A stretch of 64,000 nt of DNA, taken from assembly GCA_950295325.1 (NCBI GenBank), contig OX485804.1:11098001-11162000 (forward strand), written 5' to 3'. Both the position numbers and the translations under genes were made by a program. Below the pieces are notes generated by a model. It ran no database searches and was not told the DNA's origin. It worked only from the letters and a program-made list of their open reading frames with translations. Positions within the stretch are counted from its first letter, which is position 1; each line of letters opens with the position of its first letter. This DNA is from Polytrichum commune (taxonomy: Eukaryota; Streptophyta; Polytrichopsida; Polytrichales; Polytrichaceae). Positions 1 to 10,727 of the stretch are shown piece after piece.

Positions 1-2098
1 GGTAGTACTGGCGGATGGGCACATACTCCGTAAAAGTGCCGCGAGTGAGCGCCGTTTGGGCATGCAGGTGGAACCATGGCTTATACCAGCGCCCCAGCGG
101 ATTCACCACATTGCCCTTCCGCCCTGCCTCCCGAGCTGATGCATACCTCCCCGTCGTTATCACCGCCTCCCTCTCCGAGTAGATGATGCCTTCCACAAAG
201 TCGGGTACCTGTTGTGCCAGCCCACCCAAAACCTCGTCAAAATCCTCACAACAAAATCCATCGGACAAAGCAAGGTGGTGCATGCCCTGTTTTCTTCGCG
301 CCCCGAAACAGGGGAGGAAGGAGGAAGAAATTACAACTGCTCGGTTTAAACATCAAATAGAGTGCCGGCCAGACGGACGGACAGAAAGAAAGAGCGTTCC
401 CTGTTCACGTCACACCCCGAAACAAGGAAGGACGAAAAACTGCGAACTCCTTCCATCTCTGCCGGGTTTTTTAATTTGCCGATTTGAAGGTGGGGAACTG
501 CTGCGATCGAACCACCATCACATAGAATGCCAGCAATGATCGAACCACCTCGTCAAAAAACCACAAAATCCAACGAAGAACGCGAGGCGGGCGCGTCCCA
601 GACACACAGATAGAAAGGGCTTGCCCAGTTCTCTTCGCCACCCAAACAGGGGAGGAGGAGGATTGTTTCATTGATGCAAGCTTCGTTCATCACTGCCGGG
701 TAAAAAAAATTCCCCATTCCGATTCGAAGGTGGGAAACTGCTGCAATCGAACCACCTCATCGAAAAATCACAAATCGGAGAACGCGAGGCGGGGGCGTCC
801 CAGACAGAAAGGGCATGCCTTGCTCTCTTCGCGAACCGAAACAGGGGAGGAGGAGGATTCTTTTATTTAAATGCAAACTTCGTCCATCACTGCCAGGTTT
901 CAAATTTTTCCCCATTCCGATTCGAAGGTTAGTACTGATGCGAACGAACCACACCCTGTAAGTTGATGAGAATCTCTCTCCTACAAGGAAAGCATATAGG
1001 AAATAAAATGCAGTGAAAGCAAGGCGGGCGTCCCAAACAACCGGACGGACGGATAGACAGAAGTGTCACCCCCTGTTCACTTGGCGAACCAAAACAGGGG
1101 AGGAGGGCCTAAAAATGAAACCTTCTCCATCGCTGCCGGGCTTCAAATTTCCCCCATTTCGATTTATACGTGGCTCACTGCTACTATTGAACCATCAGCT
1201 AATAAATCGCTGGCAATGATCGAACCATCAAACCCTGTAAATTGGTGAAAGCAAAAAAGCGTGCAGGGAAGAAAAGCAGGTGGGCGAGATTTTTCACCTT
1301 TTCAGGATTGTCCTGATCGAGGTCAGCTGGGCAGAAGGCGTCAATATAGGCCTGCGAGATTTCCTTGAGATCGCCATGCACAGGAGTATAGGTAACACGC
1401 ATGTAATCCTTGACAGCAATCAACCGAAACTCGACACTAACCAGCAGCCCAAGGGAGCCATGCGACCAAGGGATGGCATGGAAGAGCTCAGCATGCTCAT
1501 TATCTGCAGTAGCACGGACCACGCTGCCATCTGCGATTACGATCTCAAACGCAGTGCATGTCTCAGCGAACAAACCAAAGATGTGGCTACTCCCTTCAAT
1601 ACCGTATCCATTGATCACACCACCAACCGTCAGATCGTCAAGCTCGGGAAGCACCTCGGGCGCAAGGCCAAGAGGTAAAGTCGCGGCGCTCACCTCCGCC
1701 ATGCAGACCATGGGTTCACATTTGACCACCCTGCGTTTGGTGTCGATCCATACGATCGAGGATAAGTGCGACAAGTCGACCTCGAAGCGCGACGCGCGCT
1801 TGTGCTCGGAATTGCGCAAGGCTACTCCTAACCATGGAGGGCGAGCTGTGCAGATCAGACCGTGGGTTTTGGCGCGGCGCTCTCGCACGCGTCCCTGTAC
1901 CTTGCGGACTCCCTCCGAGTGTAAATCTTCGCTGTTCCGCCCGCCTCGCATCCACGAACGGATGGCTGACCGCCAGTGCATCCATTGGTAGAAGAGGAAC
2001 GAGATTGGGAGAAGGATGGGCACCACCAATACCCATCTCCATTGCACCACCATGTCCGCTAGGGACGCTGCCCGCTTCTCCCTGTGCGCTACCCCCAT
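1..2098 (-). CDS. DWF1: Delta(24)-sterol reductase (DWF1/DIMINUTO), exons 1-2, cut by the left edge
   Basis: FAD-dependent enzyme of the plant sterol/brassinosteroid pathway that reduces or isomerises the side-chain C24 double bond; family members are ER-membrane proteins. Exon 1 is 2098-1298 (267 codons). Residues about 20-38 form a hydrophobic membrane anchor. The FAD-binding core follows, with the conserved block DDLTVGGVINGYGIEGSSH at 154-172 and the AIPWSHGSLGLLVS stretch at about 208-221. Exon 1 ends AAG|GTGAAA at 1298/1297. Exon 2 begins after CAACAG at 208 and reads VPDFVEGIIYSE, then WYKPWFHLHAQTALTRGTF, to the window edge. Both junctions are phase 0 and the join matches the family order KxPDFVEG. 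About 336 codons are seen; the family is about 560 residues, so the C-terminal part lies outside. The ATG at 2098 is preferred because it precedes the anchor by about 20 residues, as in relatives; Met16 (2053) is the alternative. Family identification is strong and no coding breaks are visible. Confidence 0.93.
209..1297 (-). repeat. DWF1 intron 1, built from degenerate ~200-bp repeats
   Basis: The 1089-bp intron between the two DWF1 exons is mostly four to five diverged tandem copies of one unit. Anchors recur at about 304, 416, 643, 836 and 1087 (forms of CGAAACAGGGGAGGA), each followed by a CCATCACTGCCGG-like stretch and a CGATTCGAAGGTGGGAAACT-like stretch, then GATCGAACCACC. Spacings vary from about 110 to 250 bp. 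The short ORFs here are shadows of this repeat. Confidence 0.8.
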
Positions 2099-2560
2099 CG
2101 CTACTCGCTTCCCTTTCCCTCCCCTCCCCTTCCCTTCCCTTCCCGCCTGCCTGCGTGGGGACCCGGGACTCCAATCAATGCGCCAGCGGAGGTTTTGAGC
2201 TCCCCAAAGCTATGCAATGCGAGCGAGACGAGTAGTCACCGCATCATGGACTCTTGCGTTTGTGCTGCGTCGCGAAGCATTCGCTCGCTCGTGGTGGCCG
2301 CGCCCGCGCAGGCGACCAGCGATGGGCTTCGCGCTGCCAAGAGCGATGCGCAACCGCCGCCACCCCACCCTTTCATCCTCTTCTCGACGCTCTTTTCATC
2401 CATCCGCCCTGTCCACTTTCCTTAAATGGTGCCCACACTTTTGTAAGTAAGCGAATGTAGGTAGATATATGTGGGCCCGGGCCCACGGAATAATAAATGT
2501 AGAGTACTATGTGGCGCGAACGAATGGGTCAAAAAACTCCACACTAATTAAGCTATGATG
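2099..2560 (-). promoter_or_regulatory. DWF1 promoter and 5' UTR region
   Basis: This lies directly upstream of the DWF1 ATG. On the gene's strand it has a GA-rich tract (2103-2151 read as CT-rich on plus), common in plant core promoters and 5' UTRs, then a CpG-rich stretch at about 2265-2365. Farther out it becomes AT-rich near 2440-2480 (TTGTAAGTAAGCGAATGTAG, AGATATAT). No TATA box can be assigned with confidence. The segment is the best-preserved member of a tandemly repeated block continuing to about 3600. Confidence 0.5.
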
Positions 2561-3600
2561 TCTTATGCCGATAGATGTTCATTGGGGAGGACGAAGATAT
2601 CATATTTATATGCATTTAGGTACCCCTCATCTTCCCACCTCGTGGCCGTGTTCCAACCCACAATAGCTTGGCCTTCACTTTGAGGCATGCATCCGTTGCC
2701 AATCTCGTCTTTCGTACTTTGGTTTGCGCCCGCGCGGGCAACTGACGATGGCCTTTGTGTTGTCAAAGAGTGGTTGCAGGAAGGAGTGGAGTAACAGTTG
2801 TCACCTAGCCCTTCATCCGGCATGTTTGCTTCCCTTGGTTTTTGCCCACATTTTTGTAAGTAAGTGAATGTAAGTAGATATATACATATGGAACGAAACT
2901 CATGGAATAATAGTATATGCATGTGAAGTAGCGTGATTCGTCAACTCATGGGTCACGTTGCACTAATTGTAATGTGTTTCTGCCGGTGATGTATGTTGAA
3001 GAGTACAAATACACCAGACGTCATGCATCCGGTTATCGTCCCCATCTTTTGCGTTATCCCAACCATCGATACCTTGGTCTTCGCTCTAAAAGTGCATCTA
3101 ATTGCAATTTAGTTTTTCACACCGTTCTCGCCCTCCCAATTAATGATAGTTTGGGCATCACTATGAGGCATACGTCCATTTACAATCTCGTCTTCCACAT
3201 CGTGGTTGTGCTTGCGCATGCAACCAACCATGGCCTTCACATTGCCAAGAACAATGCGTAAGTAAACACACAACGCAGGGAGGAAGTGGAGTGGCCGCCA
3301 CTGCCGCCACCCCACTTTTTCATCCTAATTGTGCAAATGCAATCCCTGTGTTTTGTCCACATTGTTGCAAGCCAATATTCACTAAATTTGCATCTAGTTT
3401 TTCATGCCCCCATTACCATGGTTACACCCGCACGTGCAACAAGGGAGAGCATGGCCTTTACTCATAGGCTCACAATCCAAGCGCGATATCTAGGAGTACC
3501 ACATGAGTGGAGTATCCACCACCATCCCACTCTCTCATCCCATTCTCAATCATTCATATTCATCCATCCATCCAAAGTGTATTTCATCCCCCCTTTTTTA
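2561..3600. repeat. Decayed tandem copies of the DWF1 upstream region
   Basis: Landmarks of the 2265-2480 promoter segment recur. The GCCCGCGCAGGCGACCAGCGATG-like stretch reappears near 2727, 3207 and 3425. The TTTTGTAAGTAAGCGAATGTAG motif reappears at about 2853. The CCGCCACCCCAC block reappears at 3302 and, weakly, at 3520. Spacing is about 220-480 bp. CpGs of the gene-proximal copy are mostly TpG or CpA in the distal copies. No credible gene lies here. Confidence 0.6.
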
Positions 3601-4910
3601 TGAAGCCAATGGAGGTAGATATATGCGGATAGTTTTGCAACAATTTCTTAGTTACCTAGAGCCAAACCTTCTCACATGTTCAATTAAATCTAGTAGACGA
3701 GAGTCCAATGTTTTCCTCAAGTGCACAAATCTCTTCAAAAGAGGGGGGGGGGGGGGGGATACACAAGGTTGTGGCCCTCCCTTTACTTTGCCCAGATAAT
3801 AAATGCACATTGGTGCTTACATGACTCCATGTTAATTATAATTGTATTTCTCTTTAATATTCATGACATGGTCAAGACTAAGCATTCTAAACCAAAAAGA
3901 AACAAAAAAGAAACAAAACAAAAGCAATGAAATAATGAACAACAAACACGAGCATGCAATTCCTATGTAAATTTGAATTTATGCATGAATTTGACGTACA
4001 CTAAATTACAAAACTACATAAATGCAGTGGTTGGCGAGCACAAAATATGAACATTCAAAGTTGTGGTTGTCGTGTTGTTGTCTATTTCTATTGTCATCTG
4101 ATGTTTTGTCCCCACAAATGCACATCCCTTGTTATTTTTAAACAAGTGATTTGTCCATACATACTTAAATGTCAAGGTCCTATACCCATCTTTGCCCATT
4201 GCTCTCAATGTTTAGCACTAATGACCCCAAATGGAAATAGACCCACATTATGCTACATTTGTGGTCGAATCAACCATGTATGGACCACGTTTACAAGGCG
4301 ACGATATTTGGGGCCTAATCATTAGCTTTAACCCTTTGCACCCTTTTGCACGGGTGGACATGTTTCCATACAATCAACCATATATTGTGCCCTTAATTTG
4401 ACCCAAGCATTTTCACACGTGTCATCCACATGTCGTCCAAGCATTGGAGGTTGAAGTTAACCGCAAGTGGTCTCAAGGGAACACACATGTGTAAGAAGCT
4501 TCCCCACCAACAGTGATGATTTTTCACAAGGTCCCTAACATGTCCAGGGACATGTTCATTAAACAAAAAAAACACATTTCCAGTGGACGGGTTCTTAGAA
4601 GATGAACCGGTTTTTGGACATGTCAAATTCACTTTGGACGGGTTCTAAAAACAACAACATTTTTGATAGTTTTTTTCCAAAAAAAAAAGAAATGGTAGAA
4701 ATATCAGTTATATTATGTCATATATGACATGTGAATATAAGCATAATGCGATCAAACCACTAATACCCAATCAAAATATCAATCTTGAAGTGCTTGATTA
4801 ACCTGCATACATTAATTCATCAACCACAAAATTTAGAATGGTGTGTACTAGAAAGATGAGAATTGACAGCAAAAGACAAAGAACTGACGAACATTGAAGG
4901 CATAATTTGT

Positions 4911-5060
4911 CAAGATCCTATTGTTTCCAAGTGCAACCAGTCACATGTTGACATCTTTCGGTTTTTTTTTTCCTTTTCTAAAATTTTACCAACATTGTAA
5001 GAGACTTATTTATACCTCTTGCGGGACTGGTATTTTCATTTTCAAACCGGTTTTGGGACG
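4911..5060 (-). repeat. Dispersed repeat K, copy 1
   Basis: Shares the stretch around AACCAGTCACATGTTGACATC with copies at 47850-48040, and in opposite orientation with 63264-63465 and 7153-7250. Class is unknown; most likely an old interspersed element. This is the most diverged copy, and its edges are approximate. Confidence 0.4.
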
Positions 5061-5787
5061 GGTTGTTTTTTCGTTAACCTTTCCATGGACGGGTTGGTCT
5101 AGAAATTACCGGTTTTGGGACGGGTTGCAATTTTTTTTGCCTTTCAATTCAAGGTTTTTGGACGTGGACGGGCAAAAACTTTGTGAAAAAACAGCCCTGC
5201 CCACCAATGAGAAGGCTCCTCTCTTTAAGCTTCCAACCTCTCTATTGTAAAGCGAACACTGCTCATGCCCCGATCACACCCAAAAAAATTGTCCGTTTCC
5301 AACCATGAAATTCTTGTGCTCACAAATAGATGTTGACCCACCACTTTTCACATTATCGCAGCCGGAGATGCCGACAAATGGTGTCAAACTTGGCCGGTGT
5401 GATCAACCCTCACTCTCACATTTTCAAAACATGTATGAAATACTCAACCAACCTTGTAGGTAACACTTAGGGAACGTTGCACCCGTTGCTCTTTTGAAAT
5501 GGTCATTCCTTCGGAATGTTTAAGGCACACATTGTATGTAGGTGTCAATTGTGTGTGGTCGTCTTTTCCCCTTTTTCTTTTGAGAGAAGCACCTTATGTG
5601 TTTTTTTCCGCGTGAATTATTTGTCCTATTCTATTTCACGTGTCTACAAATATCCCAAAATACAAGCTTCATAGGTCTAAGATTTCAACTACAATGGCGA
5701 CTTGTTTTTCCACCATTCTTTTCCGCATTTAGAGACTGTAGATAAGTTCTGACCTTATCATGATGTTGTTAGATATATATGTTGAGG

Positions 5788-5868
5788 GTTTAATGCCAAG
5801 GGTGGGTCGAACGGGCATTCCAATCACGCTGATCACATGGTCAACGTTTCTTCTCTTCTCTCTATATT
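5788..5868 (+). repeat. SINE 3'-end fragment
   Basis: GTTTAATGCCAAGGGTGGGT and the following ~55 bp closely match the 3' end of the full SINE at 12418-12486, including the terminal TTTCTTCT tail. The 5' body is missing, as expected for a 5'-truncated copy. A target duplication is not clear. Confidence 0.6.
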
Positions 5869-6312
5869 TTGCACAACAATTTTTTTGAAAATCTCGTGGT
5901 AATTGATACGCTAAACCTCTTTAGCATCCATGCCTGCTAGATTGAAGCCCTATGATGCAATGTCGCAGTCGTTAGAGTCAATCTAGTCCTATGTTGAACC
6001 ACGAATCCCAACCCAAAAGCCGCTTTGTATTAAAACATTTGCAATCTCGGCATGCAACATGATGCAAGGACCTAATCTTAAATCCAATAAGAATGTGTTC
6101 ACATACAATGTTAAAAATGACCTACAATTGTGATACGGTTCAAATTTGTCCCTTTTTTTTTATATGCAATGGTAAAGACTTCATAGAGAATTGTCCCATG
6201 GGAAAACGATTTAATGTTCTCACTAGAACTTGGATAGGTAATGAAAGAATTGTTAGGATACGAGCCCATGTTCGACCAAACCAATAGGTTGCCAATGGTC
6301 TTTGAACATATA

Positions 6313-6787
6313 CACTCTAAACTTTGTAATATCACATCTATGGCAACCAAAGTGCACGTGATATTGCGGAGTTTTGCAGTGTTAACATGGATGCATGATA
6401 CTATAGATTTAGTGTAGCATGTGATATTATGGAATAAGACAAAGGAGATGTGAGGACAATTTGAATTCGTTCTCTTGTCACCTATGCTAGTGTGGTCCAC
6501 TCCACTCGCCCTTCCCGGGCAATGTGGTGGACGCATGCACCAACATTCAACAAGTGGCGTAAGAAGAAGAAGAAGAAGAAGACACTCCACATGTTGACAC
6601 ATGGTGCCATGCGAGGGTGTGGGTTGACTTATTTGGTGGTTTGCATTAATGACAAATTTCATGATATAAGGAAGAGAAACATGACAATAAGGAGTGAGAT
6701 TTGAACTACAAACATCCGTTCCCTAGGGTTTCGGGATAGTAGAGAGTGTGTGACATTATGGAGGTCGATAGTACGAAGTTTAGGGTG
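6313..6787. mobile_element. MITE family I, copy 1 (TA-flanked, 475 bp)
   Basis: Inverted ends CACTCTAAACT...AGTTTAGGGTG, with TA at 6311-6312 and a decayed TG on the right. It is closely related to the copies at 13669-14118 and 15545-15894. TA flanks suggest a Tc1/mariner (Stowaway-type) relationship. The 183-codon minus-strand ORF overlapping it (6111-6662) is not conserved in the other copies and is not a gene. Confidence 0.75.
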
Positions 6788-6894
6788 TGCATAAATGGAT
6801 ACATACAATAGAGTTATAATTACAGTATAGTGTCACCCCAACAGTAAGTGTTAACCCAACATTATTTGCCATTCCTTGTAAATAGTTTTTTTTT

Positions 6895-6906
6895 GGGGGG
6901 GGGGGG
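6895..6906 (+). repeat. T8-G12 homopolymer block
   Basis: Eight or more T followed by twelve G. One of seven G runs of nine or more in this window. Confidence 0.9.
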
Positions 6907-7152
6907 ACACTAGATTTGCAGTATTGCAATTGTTGTCACTTACCAAGTGATTCTTCATCCAAATTTCAATCCTCCATTTCATCAAAAGTTGTTGACAAGA
7001 GAATGTAGGGTTTTGGCCAATGGATGAACTCATCCATCATCCATAACATTATTTATTCACTTATTCATAAAAATGCGTCATCCGAGAAGTTAGCATAGTG
7101 ACATTAAAAAGCAAATGACACTAAACACCATAATCAGTGTAGATGACCCCCT

Positions 7153-7250
7153 TAACAATGAACGGAGAACCGACGGGCTAGTTACAGATGAACCGGTTGA
7201 GTTTGAGAAATAACCGGTTGCAGTTCAAGACTTCAGGACAATCACATATT
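7153..7250 (+). repeat. Dispersed repeat K, copy 2
   Basis: Contains AACCGGTTGAGTTTGAGAAA and GTTCAAGACTTCAGG, matching 63297-63350 and, in reverse, 47965-48030. Its downstream part is displaced by the MITE inserted at 7257. Confidence 0.55.
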
Positions 7251-7256
7251 GCTTTA

Positions 7257-8780
7257 GGGCAATCACTTCACACACGAGCCAAGAGCCGTGACCATGAAAT
7301 TGCGAGAGCCCAAAAGAAAGCGTCCAAAGGCCCTCCCAACACACCTCCAAAACCAAGTAGTGTGGTCACGGACCCTCAAGTGTAGTGTGAAGCCGTACTT
7401 GACCGGGTCCTCAACCAAATGCTAATCCAATGAATTCCTATTCACACAGGTCCTCAAACACAATACAATAGAATAAACCAACGGTCGAGAGCGTTCGGAG
7501 TGCCATGGTCTCCCGGTGGTTTTGTGTTAGGCATACCTCCAAGAGATGGTTTTTGAAAATAGTCCAAGTGACCATGAAACATGACCCACTTGTTGCCATG
7601 TAGGAGTCCATGTAGACTTCACATCCATCTCGTGCATTCACTTACTCCGTTGGTCCCCCGAGTGTAGTGTGAAGTTGCAAACTCGGACCGGCTCCGCCTT
7701 TTCCACCAATGAGAGCGCTTGAAGTGCAATGGTAACGGGCTCTCAGTCTCGTGTGTGAAGTGGCCAATGTAAGAGTCCATGTAGACTTCACATCCATCTC
7801 GTGCATTCACTTACTCCGTTGGTCCCCCGAGCGTAGTGTGAAGTTGCGAACTCGGACTGGCTCCGCCTTTTCCACCAATGAGAGCGCTTGAAGTGCAATG
7901 GTAACGGGCTCTCAGTCTTGTGTGTGAAGTGGCCCATGTAGGAATCCATGTAGACTTCACATCCATCTCGTGCATTCACTTACTCCGTTGGTCCCCCGAG
8001 CGTAGTGTGAAGTTGCGAACTCGGACTGGCTCCGCCTTTTCCACCAATGAGAGCGCTTGAAGTGCAATGGTAACGGGCTCTCAGTCTTGTGTGTGAAGTG
8101 GCCAATGTAAGAGTCCATGTAGACTTCACATCCATCTCGTGCATCCACTTACTCCGTTGGTCCCCCAAGCGTAGTGTGAAGTTGCGAACTCGGACCGGCT
8201 CCGCCTTTTCCACCAATGAGAGCGCTTGAAGTGCAATGGTAACGGGCTCTCAGTCTCGTGTGTGAAGTGGCCCATGTAGGAGTCCATGTAGACTTCACAT
8301 CCATCTCGTGCATTCACTTACTCCGTTGGTCCCCCGAGCGTAGTGTGAAGTTGCGAACTCGGACCGGCTCCGCCTTTTCCACCAATGAGAGCGCTTGAAG
8401 TGCAATGGTAACGGGCTCTCAGTCTCGTGTGTGAAGTGGCCCATGTAGGAGTCCATGTAGACTTCACATCCATCTCATGCATTCACTTACTCCGTTGGTC
8501 CCCCGAGCGTAGTGTGAAGTTGCGAACTCGGACTGGCTCCGCCTTTTCCACCAATGAGAGCGCTTGAAGTGCAATGGTAACGGGCTCTCAGTCTTGTGTG
8601 TGAAGTGGCCCATGTAGGAATCCATGTAGACTTCACATCCATCTCGTGCATTCACTTACTCCGTTGGTCCCCCGAGCATAGTGTGAAGTTGCGAACTCGG
8701 ACCGGCTCCGCCTTTTCCACCAATGAGAGTGCTTGAAGTGCAATGGTAACGGGCTCTCAGTCTCATGTGTGAAGTGGCCC
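7257..8780 (-). mobile_element. PIF/Harbinger-like MITE family A, with internal array expansion
   Basis: Bounded by TTA target duplications (7254-7256 and 8781-8783) and by GGGC(A/C)ATCACTTCACACACG on the left and the inverse GTGTGAAGTGGCCC on the right. Other copies are about 500 bp; this one is 1524 bp because its right half is amplified into a 169-bp tandem array (7590-8780). No transposase is encoded. The TWA target duplication and GGGCC ends suggest PIF/Harbinger mobilisation. Repeated 63-codon ORFs in the array are a by-product of the period, not genes. Confidence 0.85.
7590..8780. repeat. 169-bp tandem satellite, about seven copies
   Basis: Equivalent points recur every 169 bp (7619, 7788, 7957, 8126, 8295, 8464, 8633). 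Units differ by a few substitutions only. Each holds TAGACTTCACATCCATCTCG, ACTCCGTTGGTCCCCC and CCTTTTCCACCAATGAGAG. Single, older versions occur at 10740-10880 (inverted) and 41890-42065. Confidence 0.95.
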
Positions 8781-8783
8781 TTA

Positions 8784-9403
8784 GCCCAGGCAGGGCCTGG
8801 CGTGGCCTGGGAGGTGAGGTGTGGGGTTAAGTTATTAGTGACAGGCCAGCTGGGTTGCTATTCTGCCGGGCAGGCCAGTATCTCCAGTGCACCATGCCCC
8901 ATTCTCTGCCACCCTCCTGCTACTACTGCTGCTGCTCCTGCATAGGCTTTTAAAGCTCGCCCTGTGCTTATCTCAAGCCTGCACCATAGCTGGTTCGTGC
9001 AAAAATAATTCCCAAATAAAACACTGAAAAAATAAATCAGAAACTATGAACCCAATCAAACGAATAAGTGGAAATTTATATGAGGAAAAAAAAGAACTGA
9101 TTAATGGAAATGTTAGATGCTTCTAAGCTCCAACCACGTCAACGCGCCATACGAGGTTGCATGCCGACGCGTTAATGACTTGGCACCCGGCTCATTCAAA
9201 GGGTTTAGGGTCTCTGTCTATATCCATCTCCCTCTCTCCTCCTTGCTACTAGGGATAAAAGCAAACTCAACCCTTCATTGTTTTGGTGCCATTTCCAACA
9301 CTCTTCTCAACACATGTCAAAGTGCAAATACGTACAAAAGACCTAACACATACATTATGCAATGACAAACAAGGGCCACAGTAAGTAAGGTTAAGGTGGA
9401 TAC
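8784..9403. other. Intergenic DNA, GC-rich then AT-rich
   Basis: 8784-8945 is GC-rich with CAGG/GGCCTGG motifs and CTGCTGCTG; the rest is ordinary AT-rich sequence. No gene, repeat or RNA is recognised. Confidence 0.5.
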
Positions 9404-9406
9404 TTA

Positions 9407-9781
9407 GGGCCGGTTTACACTACGGTGGAGAAGGCCTCCGGTCGGTCAAGAATGCTTGGCCAAGACATGGTTATATGAGGCAAATGGTGGATGTGCCGGA
9501 GAAAAATTAAAAGGCAATAAAATATTGTTATTGAGTTGGGCTTCTCCGGCCTCTTGAGGCCGGACAAGAAACTCCTCCTCCGGAGAAGCCCAACTCCAAA
9601 AAGTGCCGCCATGTAGGCGGCCATGTCATTTTATCATCCATGAGAAAAGTTCACCACCATTGTTTTCTTCACCTAGTGTAAACACCCGCCGGTCAAGAGT
9701 TGCATTTTCGACCAATCATAATTGAGAAACGCCCTTTTTTTCATGACCGGTGGACTTCTCCACCGTAGTGTAAACCGGCCC
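9407..9781. mobile_element. MITE family C, 375 bp, TTA-flanked
   Basis: Near-perfect terminal inverted repeat beginning GGGCCGGTTTACACTACGGT and ending in its complement at 9762-9781. TTA duplications lie at 9404-9406 and 9782-9784. The inverted similarity extends inward (GGAGAAG.../...CTTCTCC), so a transcript could form a long hairpin. PIF/Harbinger type by target site. Confidence 0.9.
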
Positions 9782-9784
9782 TTA

Positions 9785-10219
9785 GGTTTAAGGCCAAGAA
9801 GCCGCCACGAATGAATGAAAAAAACACCAACCTACTATGAGTATTGTTGGACCTTACCCAAAAAAAGAACGAATTAAATATTTTTGAATCATAGGACTAA
9901 CGAAATTTCATGAATAATATTTTTAGTTGACGAACCTTATTTTTCATATATATATATATTGGTTTCGAGGTGCACGAGCCAGCTATGGTGCTACGGTACT
10001 AGGTTTCTAATGTATTGTATTCCCTTGCTACTTTCCCTTTTCCTTTCTTAAATACTGAAGTTCACTCTCTCCTTGTTCTGTTCTTTTTGTTACTCTCTTA
10101 AAGACGGTCAATCTTGACACCACAGGAGGAGAGAGAGAGGCTTCGGGAACTTCGTCACCGGAGACTCTAAGTCGGTTGGTATCCTAGGTGTGATTTACTG
10201 GAATTGATTACATTCAATC
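9785..10219. other. Intergenic DNA
   Basis: AT-rich with a short TA repeat near 9950 and a GA-rich patch at 10126-10140. No recognisable gene or element. Confidence 0.5.
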
Positions 10220-10490
10220 ACACTTAATTATCATTAATGCGTATGAATACTTTGTGAAAGTAGAAGTCATTAACTATAATATATATTTAATATACTAAAA
10301 ATAGAGCAGTAAAATGTAGTTACGTTTTAAGAATGACGAAGACCCTTTCAATGACAAGTCACAAAAATTATAACCTTAGGGCTCGTGAGGGTTTTGTAAT
10401 ATTTTTGACTTCCAAGTTAATTACATGCTTTAGTGACGGTTTCACTTTGATAATGAAATCCTAGTCAATTGCTTATTTACTCAATGAAAG
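10220..10490. repeat. Relic of the fold-back element seen at 55559-56631
   Basis: Matches the right arm of that element in order: TATGAATACTTTGTGAAAGTAG, AAAATTATAACCTTAGGG, GAGGGTTTTGTAAT, CCAAGTTAATTAC, ATTGCTTATTTACTCA. The left arm and terminal GGCTA are absent, so this is a diverged, truncated copy. Confidence 0.65.
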
Positions 10491-10495
10491 TGAAA

Positions 10496-10535
10496 ATAGA
10501 TAGATAGATAAATAGATAGATAGATAGATAGATAG
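10496..10535 (+). repeat. (GATA)n microsatellite
   Basis: About ten tandem GATA units with one AATA interruption. Confidence 0.95.
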
Positions 10536-10727
10536 TCCACAAAATTTGGTCGGGTACATAATATTTGGATTTCTCTCTAGGTGGTTGTCCTTGCCTGAAT
10601 CTATCTCCCCCGAAAAGTTTGTGGGGGGGGGGGGGGTTAACGTCTCCCTTCCGGTTCCAACCAGTCCATGTTGTGATCATATGTTTTTGCTTTATTGAAT
10701 TGAGGTATAATGTGTATATTCATCTAA

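Larger units (their letters stand above)
3601..6312. other. Intergenic DNA without a recognised gene
   Basis: AT-rich and stop-dense in all frames. It contains a 16-G run (3743-3758), a patch with GGACGGGTT motifs at 4553-5175, a family-K repeat (about 4911-5060) and a SINE 3' fragment (about 5788-5868). The remaining sequence gives no recognisable similarity. Confidence 0.6.

Noticed and set aside
183-539. 118-codon plus-strand ORF
   Set aside because: It crosses the DWF1 exon 2/intron boundary on the antisense strand and is built from the intron repeat.
1410-1991. 193-codon plus-strand ORF, and others antisense to DWF1 exon 1
   Set aside because: Shadow frames of the true coding exon; no domain of their own.
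6111-6662. 183-codon minus-strand ORF
   Set aside because: Mostly MITE family I plus its flank; the frame is broken in the other two copies.
7619-8655. Set of identical 63-codon minus-strand ORFs
   Set aside because: They arise from reading the 169-bp satellite; start and stop fall at the same point of each unit, and other copies of the element do not keep the frame.
7590-8780. Regular repeats that could be mistaken for a CRISPR array
   Set aside because: Units are contiguous 169-bp repeats without unique spacers, in a eukaryotic genome, inside a transposon.
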